Positions 10,510-21,431 of a stretch of 64,000 nt of DNA are shown piece after piece (the stretch's first letter is position 1; every line of letters begins with the position of its first letter). The stretch spans positions 122,144,971 through 122,208,970 of the forward strand of contig NC_051083.1 of NCBI RefSeq assembly GCF_004664715.2, written 5' to 3'. A program made the position numbers and the translations under genes. The notes under the pieces were generated by a model. It was given only the letters and a program-made list of their open reading frames with translations, did not search any database and was not told the DNA's origin. Origin of the DNA: Peromyscus leucopus. Its lineage: Eukaryota; Chordata; Mammalia; Rodentia; Cricetidae.

Positions 10510-11173
10510 TGTTGAAATTATTAAGACCACTTCATGTAGTTAAAAGAGAGGTTTATTTAGTGGCGTAACTTACAAGTGAAGGGATAGGTAGGTTGCAGGG
10601 TCTGAGAATGGTGTGGCGCAGTCTGACGGTGTTCTCTGGAGAACTCTGCTCGGTCTGCCTCCAGTGTCCAGGGTCTAGGCACCAAGAGAGCTGGTGCATC
10701 CGGATCTCAGATCTTCAGGGTCCTCTCTTGGCCCTGCCTTGTAGGCATGACCATTACTGTAGCATCAATGGGGGTTGGAACTTCCAGATCAAGAATGGAA
10801 TGGCTACCCACTACACTGGGCCTTTTGATTATTAGTTGTTTGCAAACTACAATCATTATTCACAAAGTTTACCAGAATGTAGGCAGGGAGTATGGTTGGC
10901 ACAAGTCCTCTGACTGTTAACCTCTTTAGGGTTCCTCACCTGAAAAGAGCCACCTGATCCAAGATCACACTTGTAGGGAATTCCAAAAGAATGCTTTTCC
11001 CAAGGCTGCCATCAAGTGGTGAATGAGCAAATTTGGTGAGAGGGTAAAAGATCCTAGCCATTTCGGCTCAACTAGGGCAACTATGAAAGGAAACCCTTGT
11101 TCCTGAGCTCTCTACAAGATTTCCCAAGGTTCTACAACCTACATTGCTTGTTTGGAGTTGAGGGTTTTTTGCA
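10510..11173 (-). mobile_element. Solo LTR of an endogenous retrovirus
   Basis: On the plus strand the element opens TGTTGAAATTATTAAGACCA and closes at TTTTTTGCA, so it reads TG...CA in reverse. An AATAAA signal is present in reverse (TTTATTTAG, about 10553) roughly 45 bp from the LTR 3' end. Flanks GGGCTAT (10503-10509) and GGGCAAT (11174-11180) form a 6/7 duplication, consistent with a 6-7-bp retroviral insertion. There is no gag/pol/env. Family not named; class II-like (ERVK/RMER) is my guess. Confidence 0.6.
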
Positions 11174-11201
11174 GGGCAATAAGTATGAATCTATAAGGCC
11201 A

Positions 11202-11552
11202 TGTCCTAGTTAGGTTTATTTAGATTACACTTCCACATCTCTGTTCATCACTGAAGGACGTCAGGACAGGACCTCAAACAGGACAGGATCCAGGAGGCAG
11301 GAGCTGATGCAGAAGCCATGAAGTAGTGCTGCTTACTTGCTTCCCCTGGCTTGCTCAGCCTGCTCTCTTATAGAACCCAGGACTGCCAGTCCAGGGATGG
11401 TCATACCCACAATGGGCTGAGATCCTCCCCATCAATAACTGATTAAGAAAATGCCTTACAATAGGATCTCATGGAGGCATTTCCTCAACTGAGGCTCCTT
11501 CTTATCTGATAACTCTAGCTTGTGTCAAGTTGACACAACACCAGCCAGTACA
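11202..11552 (-). mobile_element. MaLR-like LTR inserted in L1
   Basis: Begins TGTCCTAGTTAGG and ends CCAGCCAGTACA on the plus strand. The middle ('CACTGAAGGACGTCAGGACA', 'GATGCAGAAGCCATGAAGTA', 'CTAGCTTGTGTCAAGTTGAC') is a very common rodent LTR-like repeat in antisense; a second copy lies at 18330-18732. Flanks GGCCA (11197-11201) and GACCA (11553-11557) look like a 5-bp target duplication. The sequence on both sides fits L1 ORF2, so it probably inserted into an existing L1. Confidence 0.6.
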
Positions 11553-12855
11553 GACCAGATACACTGAATGTGATAGAAGAGAAAGTAGTCTTGAAATTAT
11601 TGGCACAGGAAAAGACATTCTGAACAGATGCAAGCAGTAAGTCCAACAATTAATAAATGGAACCTCATGAAACTTAAAAGCTTCTGTATGGAAAAGGACA
11701 TTGTCATTTGGACAAAGTGGCAGACTACACAATGGGAAAGATTATTAACAACTACACATCTGATAGAGAGCTAATATCTAATATATATAAAGAACACAAA
11801 AAAACAAGATATAAAGAAAACAAATAACTAATCCAACTTAAAAATGGAGTACTGGGTTGTCTTGTCCAGCCTTGATATGAGGGTTTGTGCCTATCTATTA
11901 TAATTTGTTATGCCATGTTCAGTTGATAGGCCTGGGAGGTCTGCTTTTTCTGAAGGTAAATGGAGGGGGAGTGGATCTGGGGGAGAGGGTAGCAACAGGA
12001 GGAAGGACTGGGAGGAGTAGAGGGAGGGGAAACTGCAGTGAGGATGTAATACCTGAGAGAAAAAATAAATTACATATATATGCTAAATATAATATATATA
12101 CATGAAATATATATATACTAAAAATGGAGTACAGATCTAAACAGAATTCTCCAAAGAAGAAGCTCTAATGGATGAGAAGCACTTAAAGAAATGTTCAACA
12201 TCTTTAGTCATCAGGGAAATGCAAATCAAAACTACTTTGAGATTCATCTTACACCAGTCAAAATGACCAAGATCAATAAAACAAATGACAGCTCATTCTG
12301 GCCAGGATGTGGAGTAAGAGGAACACTTATTAATTGCTGGTGGGAATGCAAACTTGTATAACCACTGGAAATCAGTGTGGCGGTTTCTCGGGAGATGGGA
12401 ATAGATCTACCTCAAGATCTAGCTATACCACTCTTGGGCATATACCCTAAGGACTCTTCATTCTAACACAGAGATACTTGCTCAACCATGTTCATAGCTG
12501 CTCTATTCATAATAGCCAGCAACTGAAAACAACTGAAATGTCCATCAACAGGTGAATGGATAAAGACAATGTTGTACATTTACACAATGGAATTTTACTC
12601 AGCTATTAAAAAAAGTTGTGAAATTCACAGGCAAGTGGATGGAACTAGAAAAAAATATTCTGATTTGTTTGGTTTTGTTTTATATTATTTTATTATTATC
12701 CTTTAGATACCTGTTTGTTTCCTAATGAGAGGCATAAAGGGTGTGGATCTAGATAGTAGAGGAGGTGGGGAGGAACTGAGAAGAATATGGGAAGGATAAA
12801 CCATAGTCAGAATATATTGTATGGAAAAACCTATTTTCAAAAAGAGAAAAAAAAC
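11553..12855 (+). mobile_element. LINE-1, 5'-truncated, ORF2 3' part plus 3' UTR
   Basis: From 'GAACCTCATGAAACTTAAAAG' (about 11660; typical ORF2) through 'AGGGAAATGCAAATCAAAAC', 'TGCTGGTGGGAATGCAAACT' and 'AATGGAATTTTACTCAGCTA' this is the ORF2 C-terminal region (the CWWECKL-type zinc-knuckle area), then a 3' UTR from about 12660 ('GAGGCATAAAGGGTGTGGAT') to an A-rich end at 12855. Stops and indels break the frame. A second L1 3' end is nested at 11853-12132. Confidence 0.88.
11853..12132 (+). mobile_element. Nested LINE-1 3'-UTR insertion with 13-bp target duplication
   Basis: 'GTCTTGTCCAGCCTTGATAT' ... 'CCTGGGAGGTCTGCTTTTTC' ... G-rich tract ... 'GATGTAATACCTGAGAGAAAAAATAAATTAC' (read in parts) is an L1 3' UTR ending in an AT-rich tail. 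AAAAATGGAGTAC occurs perfectly at 11840-11852 and again at 12120-12132. Removing the insert restores continuous host L1 ORF2 sequence, so the order of insertion is clear. Confidence 0.9.
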
Positions 12856-13084
12856 TACATTGCATTTTGAACACTTCCTCTGCTCAATTATGCTTTCACA
12901 GGAGTTGGTCCCTAAATGTACTCTGCATTTGAAATCTCATCGTACTGTCAGAGACTCTTCATGGAGAAGTCAGTGCTAGACATGGTACACGGGAGCAGAA
13001 AAGATCTTTGGAATTGGATCATTCACTATTTTTATGACAATGGGGACTCCTCATTGGTTACTAGTTAAACTAGGCATTATATGA
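12856..13084. other. No feature recognised
   Basis: Short apparently unique interval. Confidence 0.5.
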
Positions 13085-13423
13085 ATTACTTTTCTGTTTC
13101 TATGACAAAAATATCATGACCAGGGGCTACTTATAAAAGGAAGAAATTATTTGGCTTATGGTTCCAGGGGGATAAGAGTCTATCATGGTGGGTAGACATG
13201 GCTTCAGAAAACTGAAAGTATACACCTCAACCACAAGTATGAAGCACAGAGAGTGAGAACCAGAAGTAGAACAAGACTATATAGTCTCAAAGCCTGCCCC
13301 TGCAGTGACATACTTCTTGCGGCAAAGATGCCCCTCCTAAACCTTCAGAGAAAGTACCAGTAAGTGGGGAGCAAGTATTAAAATACATGAGCCAATGGGG
13401 ATTTTCTCACTCAAACCATCACA
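13085..13423 (-). mobile_element. MaLR-like LTR, degraded
   Basis: Antisense order: 'TTTCTATGACAAAAATATCA' ... 'TTCCAGGGGGATAAGAGTCT' ... 'CCTCAACCACAAGTATGAAG' ... 'GACATACTTCTTGCGGCAAA' ... 'CACTCAAACCATCACA'. This follows the common rodent LTR that ends (in antisense) with 'tcaaaccaccaca'. No target duplication was checked. Confidence 0.6.
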
Positions 13424-14703
13424 GGTCTCTCCTGGCACAAACTAATAATCAGCTCATTTAAAAGGTACTCCAGAACTAAGAAGGTGATCCCATTTATGAA
13501 AAGGAAGATCCAGAGAGTAACAGGTTATCAAGAGTTTATGGTAAAATTCAAATGCCCCTGAATCCTGTGAGTTTACTAAAGTGTTCTACCTTGTAAGCAT
13601 TAGTTCTCTATCCCTAAACACCTTCTACTGACAAAAAGGCCCTTCACTAGAATTACAATGAAGCATAACCTTGATGAAAAATGCTTAGCCTGATAAGGGA
13701 AAAAGGGATTACACTCTAAAGAAGCCAAAGTAATGAGCCAGTATATATCAGCAGGATCTCAGAGAGCAACACATAGAACTTATAAAGGCAAGGCAATTTG
13801 AATGTGGAAGAATCTAAACAGGAATTTACACCCTGGTGAGGATTCCAGAAGATGGTAGGAACTCCAAATAACATAGAAAAGATGATGTCCCATATTGGGT
13901 GAAATGGAAATGCTAAGGTAGATAGTGGAAGAAATATGTAAAGGCTCAGAGAAATAGTCATGGTAGGTTAGATCTGTTACATTAGGTAGTGATAAACTCA
14001 AGTGGTTATGATCCACAGAATGGACCTGGAGGCACATTGTGTATCAAAACTATAGGAAGCATTCTGATGGCAGGAGTAGCAACAATCTTAAGAGGTGTGG
14101 CTGCTGTATATGCTAGGGTTAGTGTAAGGGAAGCAGTCACCAAATCTAGATGAGTGATGTCAAGGTGTATGAGAAGATGCCAAAACTATAGGAACCAAAT
14201 GTAGACTTTAATGACTAGCAAGGGCAGCATGGTAGCCGATGCGTTCTGATCTACAATAGTTTTAGGAAGATCGCTATCAGAATGTAAAATTGTTAGTAAA
14301 ATTTTCATAGGCAAAATAGTCTGGTAGTGAACAAGGGTGCTACTTGGTTTTGTACAAATGGAAAAAATAACATCAAATTACTGTGACACTACAGAAATCT
14401 CCCTCAACAAATAATTTATAATTCCTGGGCCAATTCATAAACCTAAGTTAGTTTTCTGACCTAAAACCATTGAATAAAATAAATTGATCCATAGAAAGAA
14501 GGTCTGCAAAATCAGTTGTACATCACAACTATTTCCCTAATTCTTTCCCAAAGATGCTTATAGACATTCATAAACAATGGTACAGCAGGAAAAGGAAAAA
14601 ATCCAGGCATTTAAAAACTCTAGGACCATGCATGGTGTTGAACTGCCATTATCATCCAGAAATCTGAACTGTTATTATCATGTCCATTGAGAGAATAAAA
14701 GTT
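13424..14703. other. No feature recognised
   Basis: About 1.3 kb of apparently unique sequence. The minus-strand frames at 13716-14037 overlap each other in two frames and look fortuitous (Ser/Leu/Phe-rich). Confidence 0.5.
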
Positions 14704-14709
14704 TGCAAG

Positions 14710-14894
14710 TGTGGTGATATTTTATTTGTGCACCCCAATAAAGCTTATCTGGGGATCAGAGGAAAAAGCCAGCCACTATATTAAGCATAGAGGTCAGGCA
14801 GTGGTAGCATACACCTTTAATCCTAGTATTCAGGAGGCAGAGATCCATGTGAGTTCAAGGCCGCACTGAGGTACACAAATAAAATATCATCACA
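14710..14894. mobile_element. B1-cored element with 21-bp terminal inverted repeats
   Basis: The left end 14710-14730 (TGTGGTGATATTTTATTTGT+G) and right end 14874-14894 (CACAAATAAAATATCATCAC+A) are reverse complements at 20 of 21 positions. Between them are an AATAAAGCTTATCTGGGG block and a partial B1 (GGCAGTGGTAGCATACACCT ... GTGAGTTCAAGGCCGC). Flanks TGCAAG (14704-14709) and TACAAG (14895-14900) suggest a 6-bp target duplication with one mismatch. The AATAAAG...GGGG(A/G)TCAGAG + B1 order also occurs in the LTR at 28232, so it may be a deleted relative of that cricetid LTR rather than a DNA transposon. Confidence 0.6.
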
Positions 14895-14900
14895 TACAAG

Positions 14901-15377
14901 GACGATGTGATGCATGGAGTCTTGACCTAGGATCTAGCTTACAGAGGATCAACCAGATTTGCAGATACAATTGATCATCATCTCCACATTATCAAATATA
15001 TCATTGATATATTTAGCAGTTGAAGCCATGACAACACTGGGTTCTTGCAGCTAAAACACCAGCTTAGAAGCAACATTTGGTGAGAATGGAAAAACTTCTT
15101 TCAGTATGCCATACATTGAACTGTTTCACAGCTCCCATTTGATATTGTAACTACAATGGGAAGTAAAGAGAAGAATAGAAGCCAAAGAATTGAAATAAAT
15201 GGGAGCCAAAAAATTGAAGCAAACAGCTGTGTCTCTCTCATGAATTATATACTTAAGTCCTTATATCCAGAGCTTTAAAATTTTAGAGACCACATTAGGA
15301 GCTAGTGTCTTTACAAAAGTAATTCAGTTAAAATTGGTTCATTAGGAAGGCCCTATTTTAATATAAATGGTATTTTT
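14901..15377. other. No feature recognised
   Basis: Apparently unique DNA. Confidence 0.5.
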
Positions 15378-15600
15378 AAAATATTTCTTTACTTTTACAT
15401 TATGTGTATGGATGTTTGCTTGGATGTATGTCTGTGCACCATATGCATGCAAGGCCCAGGGAGGCTAGAAGAGGGTGACATATCCTCTGGAAGAGGAGTT
15501 GTGGATACTTGTTAGCTGGGTTGTAGGTGCTGAGAACTGAACCCACATCCTCTGAAAGAGCAACAAGTGCTCTTTACCACTGATCTTTCTCTACAGCCCT
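15378..15600 (-). repeat. B3 SINE
   Basis: Antisense B3: 'GTCTGTGCACCATATGCATG', 'AGGCTAGAAGAGGGTGACAT', 'GGTGCTGAGAACTGAACCCA', 'GAAAGAGCAACAAGTGCTCT' and 'CTGATCTTTCTCTACAGCCC'. The tRNA-like head is at the right. Confidence 0.88.
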
Positions 15601-15677
15601 AAATGTTATCTTTTCAAAAAGAGAGGAAATTTGGGCACAGACACATACACAGGGAGGATAATATAAGACATAGAAAA

Positions 15678-15679
<2 letters not shown>

Positions 15680-15727
<48 letters not shown>
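15680..15727. repeat. (AC)n microsatellite
   Basis: About 24 AC units following an A-rich stretch. Confidence 0.97.
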
Positions 15728-15729
<2 letters not shown>

Positions 15730-16031
15730 CCATGACTTGAAAATAGAAATGAGACTATTTGGAAAAGGTAAGGGATGATAGTGGAAGATTGGAGGGAGGG
15801 ACAGGAGAAGGTGGCAGGGAGTGGATATAGTTAAAGTACATGATATCATTGACCAAAATATCATTAAGAAGCCTGTCAATTTTTACATTTATATGCCATA
15901 CACAAATTTTAAAAATAACTAGACAAAAAGATGGAAAGGATCTGCAAACCATGAAGAGAGATTTGGGACAGGTCCTCACAGGTCAACCATACTAACACCT
16001 AAATCTCAAACTTCTAGCACCTAGTGCTATT
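15728..16031. other. Partly L1-like tail, otherwise unrecognised
   Basis: A G/A-rich segment (15766-15830) recalls the end of an L1-type 3' UTR preceded by the CA repeat. Nothing firm. Confidence 0.35.
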
Positions 16032-16045
16032 AAAAAGTTAATTCT

Positions 16046-17580
16046 CAACAGAGGAAACTCAAATGGCTGAAAGACATTTAAGGAATTGCTCAACATCCCT
16101 AATTATCAGGAAAATGCAAATCAAAGCAACTCTGAGATACCACCTTATGCCTGTCAGAATGGCTAAGATCAAAAACACTGAAGACACCTTATGCTGGAGA
16201 GGATGTGGAACTAGGGGAACTCTCCTCCACTGCTGGTGGGAATGCAAGTTGTACAACCACTTTGGAAATCAATATGGTGCTTTCTTAGAAAATTGGGAAT
16301 CAATCTCCTCCAAGATCCAGCTATACCACTATTGGGCACATACCCAAGGAACGCTCAAACATACCACAAGAGCACTTGCTCAGCTATGTTCATATCAGCA
16401 TTGTTTGTAATAGCCAAAACCTGGAAACAACCTAGATGCCCTTCAACTGAAGAATGGATAAAGAAAATGTGGCACATATACACAATGGAGTACTACTCAG
16501 TAGAGAAAAACAATGACATCATGAGGTTTGCAGGCAAATGGATGGATCTAGAAAAAAATCATCCTGAGTGAGGTAACCCAGACTCGGAAAGACAAACATG
16601 GTATGTACTCACTCATAGGAGGATACTAGATGTGGAACAAGGATGACTGGACTGCTACTCACATCACCAGGGAGGCTACCTGGAAAACAGGACCCCAAGA
16701 AAGACACAGAGATTACCCAATGACGGAGTAATGGATGAGATCTACATGAACAGCCTGGACATGAGTGGGGGTAATGAAGGGCGAGGGTCGAGGGAAAGAG
16801 AGCTTGGGGGAGCGGGAGATCCCAGCTGGATCAAGAACAGAGAGGGAGAACAAGGAATAGGAGACCATGGTAAATGAAGACCACATGAGAAAAGGAAGAA
16901 ACAAAGTGCTAGAGAGGCCCACAAAAATCCACAAAGATACCCCCACAATAGACTGCTGGCAATGGTCGAGAGACAGCCCAAACTGACCTACACTGGTGAT
17001 GGGATGCCCAAACACCCTAACTGTCATGCTAGAAACCCCGTCCAAAGACTGAGGGAACTGGATGCAGAGATCCACGGCTAGGCCCCGGGTGGAGCTCTGG
17101 GAGTCCAATTAGCTAGAAAGAGGAGGGTTTATATGAGCAAGAATTGTTGAGACAAAGGTTGGATAAAGCACAGGGACAAATAGCCAAACGAATGGAAACA
17201 CATGAACTATGAACCAATAGCTGAGGGGGCCCTCAACTGGATCAGGCCCTCTGAATGAGTGAGACAGTCGATTGGGACCGGGTCCTGTGCTCATTGCATG
17301 AGTTGGCTGTTTGAAACCTGGGGCTTATGCAGGGTCGCTTGGCTTGGCCTGGGAGGAGGCTACTGAACCTGCCTGGACTGAGTCTACCAGGTTGATCTCA
17401 GTCCTGGGGGAGACTTTGCCCTGGAGGATGTGGGAATGGGGAGTAGGATGGGGGGAAGGGGAGGGGGGCAGGAGGGGGGAGAACAAGGGAATCCATGACT
17501 GATACATAAAACTGAATTGTATTGTAAAATTAAATTAAATTAAATTAAAAGAATAAAATAAAATAGATACAATGAAAAAA
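16046..17580 (+). mobile_element. LINE-1, 5'-truncated, with ORF2 C-terminus and full 3' UTR
   Basis: Starts within ORF2 (CTCAACAGAGGAAACTCAAA), runs through the ORF2 C-terminal domain to about 16571, then a ~1-kb 3' UTR with polypurine (17430-17490, G-rich) and an (AAATT)n/A-rich tail to 17580. Target-like AAAAAGTTAATTC at 16032-16044 recurs as AAAAAACGTTAATTC just after the tail (17576-17590). The 3' UTR matches copies at 17596-18241, 46135-46515 and 60570-60728. Confidence 0.93.
16063..16571 (+). pseudogene. LINE-1 ORF2 C-terminal fragment, frameshifted
   Basis: One frame (from 16063) gives the segment containing [20 protein letters not shown] and [20 protein letters not shown], the Cys/His-rich end of L1 ORF2 protein. 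A second frame (from 16236) continues with [24 protein letters not shown] and IKKMWHIYTMEYYS. The switch lies near 16240-16265, so one frameshift separates the two halves. ORF2 protein is the endonuclease/reverse transcriptase of LINE-1; only the last ~170 residues remain, without catalytic domains. It is not functional. Confidence 0.92.
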
Positions 17581-17595
17581 ACGTTAATTCCTTTT

Positions 17596-18241
17596 TCCAA
17601 TCATGGTCTCAACATCTCTTGCTCATACAGTCCCTCCTATCTCTCCCATTTGGACTCCTGGAGCTCTACCTGGGGCCTGATCCTGGATCTCTGCATCTGC
17701 TTCCATCAGTCATTGGATGAGAGTTCTACCATGACAGTTAGGGTGTTTGGCCATCCGATCACAAGAGTAGGTCAGTTCGAGCTTTCTCTTGACCATTGAC
17801 AGTAGTCTATTGTAGATGTATCTTTGTGGATTTCTGGGGGACAAGTAGCCAAACTAGTGGAAACACATGAAATATGAGACAATAGCTGAGGAGCCCCCAA
17901 CTGGATCAGGCCCTCTGGATAAGTGAGACAGTCGATTAGCTTGAACTGTTTGGGAGGCCCCCAGGCAGTGGGATCAGAACCTGTCGTTAGTGCATGAACT
18001 GGCTTTTTGGAGCCTGGGGCCTATGCTGGGACACTTTGCTCAGCCTGGGTGAAGGGAGGAGGGGACTGGACCTGCCTGGACTGAATCTACCAGGCTGAGC
18101 TGAATCCCCAGGGGGATCCCCTTGCCCTGGAGGAGATGAGAATGGGGGCTGGATTGGGGGGAGGGGGTGGGAGGACAGAGAACAGGGGAATCGGTGGCAG
18201 ATATATAAAATTAAATTAAATTAGAAAATTAAAAAAATAAT
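17596..18241 (+). mobile_element. LINE-1 3' UTR with 5' inversion (twin-primed)
   Basis: 17596-17837 is antisense L1 3' UTR: its reverse complement matches 16925-17160. At about 17838 (GGGGGACAAGTAGCC) it flips to sense and matches 17175-17530 through the G-rich tract to an AAATT-rich tail. In L1 coordinates the two pieces almost abut, with about a dozen bases missing. Left TTAATTCCT (17584-17592) and right TAATTCCTGC (18250-18259) look like a target duplication. Confidence 0.8.
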
Positions 18242-18329
18242 AAAAAAGGTAATTCCTGCTTTCAAGCTATAACGCTCTGGTGCTTGCTTAAAAAAACCCT
18301 AACAAACTAACATGCCACTTATTATCGTT

Positions 18330-18732
18330 CACATCTTAGGGTTTCTATTGTTGTAACAAAACACCATGACTGAAAGCAACTTAGGGAGGAAAGGGTCTAT
18401 TTCTGCTTACAACTCTCAGGTCACACTCCATCACTGAGGAAAATAAGGGAAGGAGCTCAAGGCAGGAACCTTTAGTTAGGAACTAAAGCAGAGGCCATGG
18501 AGGACTTCTGCTTACTGGATTGTTCGATCTTCTTTCTTAAACACCCAGGACCACCTGCCAAGGAGTAGTACCATTCACAGTAGACTGGGCTCTTTCACAT
18601 AAATCACCAATTAATAACATGCCCTACAGGTTTGCCTACATGCCAATCTTATAGAGGCATTTTCTCAATTGAGATTCCTTCCTTTCAGATGACTCTAGCT
18701 TATGACAAGCTGACATAAAACTAGCCAATACA
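18330..18732 (-). mobile_element. MaLR-like LTR
   Basis: 'GGTTTCTATTGTTGTAACAA', 'ACTCTCAGGTCACACTCCAT', 'CAGAGGCCATGGAGGACTTC', 'AGGCATTTTCTCAATTGAGA' and 'AACTAGCCAATACA' give the whole element in antisense. It is the same family as 11202-11552, and this copy is the more complete. Confidence 0.65.
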
Positions 18733-20279
18733 ACCCACAAGCCCTATTGAAATACTTTGTACTTCCTATCCTTGAAATACTGAGCTCTGTTAACTTAGAG
18801 GATATGACTGTCCAAATGGGAAAACCTACCCCAATAGACTAAATAGGCATTGACTCATACACAATAGCTGCAACTTGGGTACTTGGAGCCTCATATTTCC
18901 AATGACAAGCAATAAAGGTGTCATATGGAGAAAAATCAACTTGAGGGAAAAAAATAGAACTACCATGAAGCAATGGTATGGAATCTAGGTAATGTACTGG
19001 AACATCACTTTACAGTTCTTTACCCAAGTATGAGTATAAATAAACAAGTAAGGCAATGATTGCCTGAAGAGATGTCAAACCTTCAGGGATGAGGATCATA
19101 GAGGAAGTAACTGAAGATGAGATTATAAAACAGATAGGGAAAGGGGGACAAGGTATCAAATTGAGATTCTGAAACCAACTGTTTTAACAGAGCTGAAATT
19201 CATCCAATCAACATCTTTCACCTGCCGTTTTTAAGTTTCTAAGGCTAATGACTCTTAGAAGGAACTATGTGGTGAATGTGTGTGAAACCACATGGCACAG
19301 GGAACAGCAGATAAAATTGTACACACATGGATGTGTTAGCTAAGGCCTATCTCCAATACAGTACTTGTTGCCTAGATGAAGGTAGTCAAAAGAAAGACTC
19401 AGCCATAGATCTCTGCCTCGCCTGATGTGACATCTTTCCCCACATTTGGTTACTGACAGAAGAAGCTGGGTATGGTGGATAGCCATTTCAGCCTACCAAT
19501 GAGCAGCAGTCACAGGCAATACTCTTTAAAGGTAATTAGCTGAGTGTCAAACTTGAATCACAGTTCAACTTCTTTCTTTCCCAATCTTTGCTTTCACCCC
19601 CCCCCCGCCCCATTCCTTTTACAAGCACTGATAAATAATAAATATCCTGTCCTTAAAGTTCATTTTGGTAACTTCTATATAACACAGTCTGAGATAGTAT
19701 GAAGAAGCTATGCCATCTGAGGAATACTGACATATCTGTGGAATCTCTGAAAAGAGCTAATTTGAAAGTGACGTGAGATCTCTTTTTAAATATATCAAGA
19801 CTTGTCACAAGGTATCAGAAACAGTAGACTCTAATAAGCTTACTCTGGGTGGCTCCATGAAGCAAACTTAGGCAGGCCCAGCTGAAGGGTACCATAAGCA
19901 GACAGATTTGGGCTTATAAAGAAAGCTTCTGGTATTTTGAATTGTATGAAAAATAAGACAGCCCAAACATGAAATCTTATCCTGGAAAATGGGTGATGAA
20001 ACCTAGAAAAACCCTCATAGTGTGATGGTACCATTGTTATCCTTAGAGTCAGGTCAAACAGGCTAGATGACCTCGACAATTTTGCCTACTTGAATACTCA
20101 CTGGGACCATACAATGGCAACAGACTTCCTTTATCATTTGTGCCCTTTGGTACTTACAAAAATTACTAAAGTAAGCTGTTGTTAATAAATTTAAAATCAT
20201 CATCAGGTTATAAATTGAAACATGAAAGTCTTCTATCTCCTCCAACATTCCATAATTCACTGCCAAGAAGCAATGGGAT
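18733..20279. other. No feature recognised; one C-run
   Basis: About 1.5 kb of apparently unique sequence. A run of ten C residues followed by GCCCC sits near 19598-19612. No SINE or LTR is seen. Confidence 0.5.
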
Positions 20280-20515
20280 TTCACATGCAACCCCCAGACA
20301 TCCATCTGGCCACCCACTATGTTTTAAACATCATGCTATTCTTCAGTGTATTTAATTGCCTTTATCTCACTCTCTCCAATCCTGTGAACTATATCTTAAC
20401 ATATCTATTTAGGAGATGATGAAACTAAGGCAAAAGAATGAATGTCACATGTCCAAAGACACCTGATATTAATAAGGCCACAAGTCAGAGCCATGATATC
20501 TGGATTCATTGTCTT
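20280..20515 (-). repeat. MIR SINE relic
   Basis: 'GGAGATGATGAAACTAAGGC' followed by 'CATGTCCAAAGACACCTGAT' and 'GGCCACAAGTCAGAGCCATG' matches the reverse complement of the MIR core (gatgaggaaactgaggc ... cttgcccaaggtcac ... agtaagtggcagagc). Confidence 0.7.
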
Positions 20516-20964
20516 TCTAATTTCCTTCTTCTACTATAATCTAGTAGAGTTCTGGACACTCTTCCTGCCCTTATTTTCCTACTATAAAAATCTTGCCTAA
20601 AGTCTCAGATAGGCTAGATAGCAAGTCTTCTTTCTGAGTGTAGTGCATTTGCAACATGGCAAGCACAAGAGGAGCTTCCAGCATCTGTCAAAAGCTAAAT
20701 GGGTCACTTGAGATTCTATCCATGACCTTGATATCATTGAAGTTGGTTCCTAGACAACAGAAAGCTGATTAGCCTAGCATGGGTTTGCTATAAATAATAC
20801 CCTTGAGGCAGTTTTATATTAGAGGTAAGGAAATCTTCTGGAAAATTGATGGTACCAAGACCATTGGCATCCATGTTGTATATAATAAATAAGGAACAGT
20901 CACTACTTTAGAGCTACTTTTCATCTATGGAATGGTGTTTTGTAGAAACTGTTTCATATTCAGG
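20516..20964. other. No feature recognised
   Basis: Apparently unique DNA. Confidence 0.5.
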
Positions 20965-20967
20965 GCA

Positions 20968-21322
20968 ATAATTTGAATCTTAAATGTCTCCCAAAGACTA
21001 TGTGTTGAAAATTTAGTTCCTAAGCAGGTGCTATGCACAGGAGGTTAACTTTTTAAGAGCTGGGGTCCAGTGAACATATTTAGATCATAAGCTATGAGAC
21101 CCCTGTCTCTTACTCTTTCAATGCTTTGCTTACTGTTCATACACTAAGCAGTTATATTTGGCGATGTACTCCTTAGCATTGCCTTCCAGAACTATCAGCA
21201 ACATCCTACAAGGAATGGAACCACCTGATCATGAATTACAACCTATAAAATTGTGCACCAAAATAAACTCACTTTCTGAGTCTTGTCTCAGGTGTCTGTT
21301 AAAGAAACAGAAAACTAATACA
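20968..21322 (+). mobile_element. Old MaLR LTR
   Basis: 'AATTTGAATCTTAAATGTCT', 'GTGTTGAAAATTTAGTTCCT' and the end 'CCAAAATAAACTCACTTTCT' ... 'GTGTCTGTTAAAGAAACAGA' ... 'AACTAATACA' follow the MLT/MST-type MaLR LTR pattern, with a near-consensus AATAAA in place. A primer-site-like 'AATTGGTACTGAGA' follows directly, as in MaLR internal regions. Confidence 0.6.
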
Positions 21323-21355
21323 AATTGGTACTGAGAAGATGAATATTTGGCATTA

Positions 21356-21431
<76 letters not shown>

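Noticed and set aside
15574..15879. 101-codon minus-strand frame with a Cys-Val stretch
   Set aside because: It crosses the (AC)n repeat and a B3 SINE.
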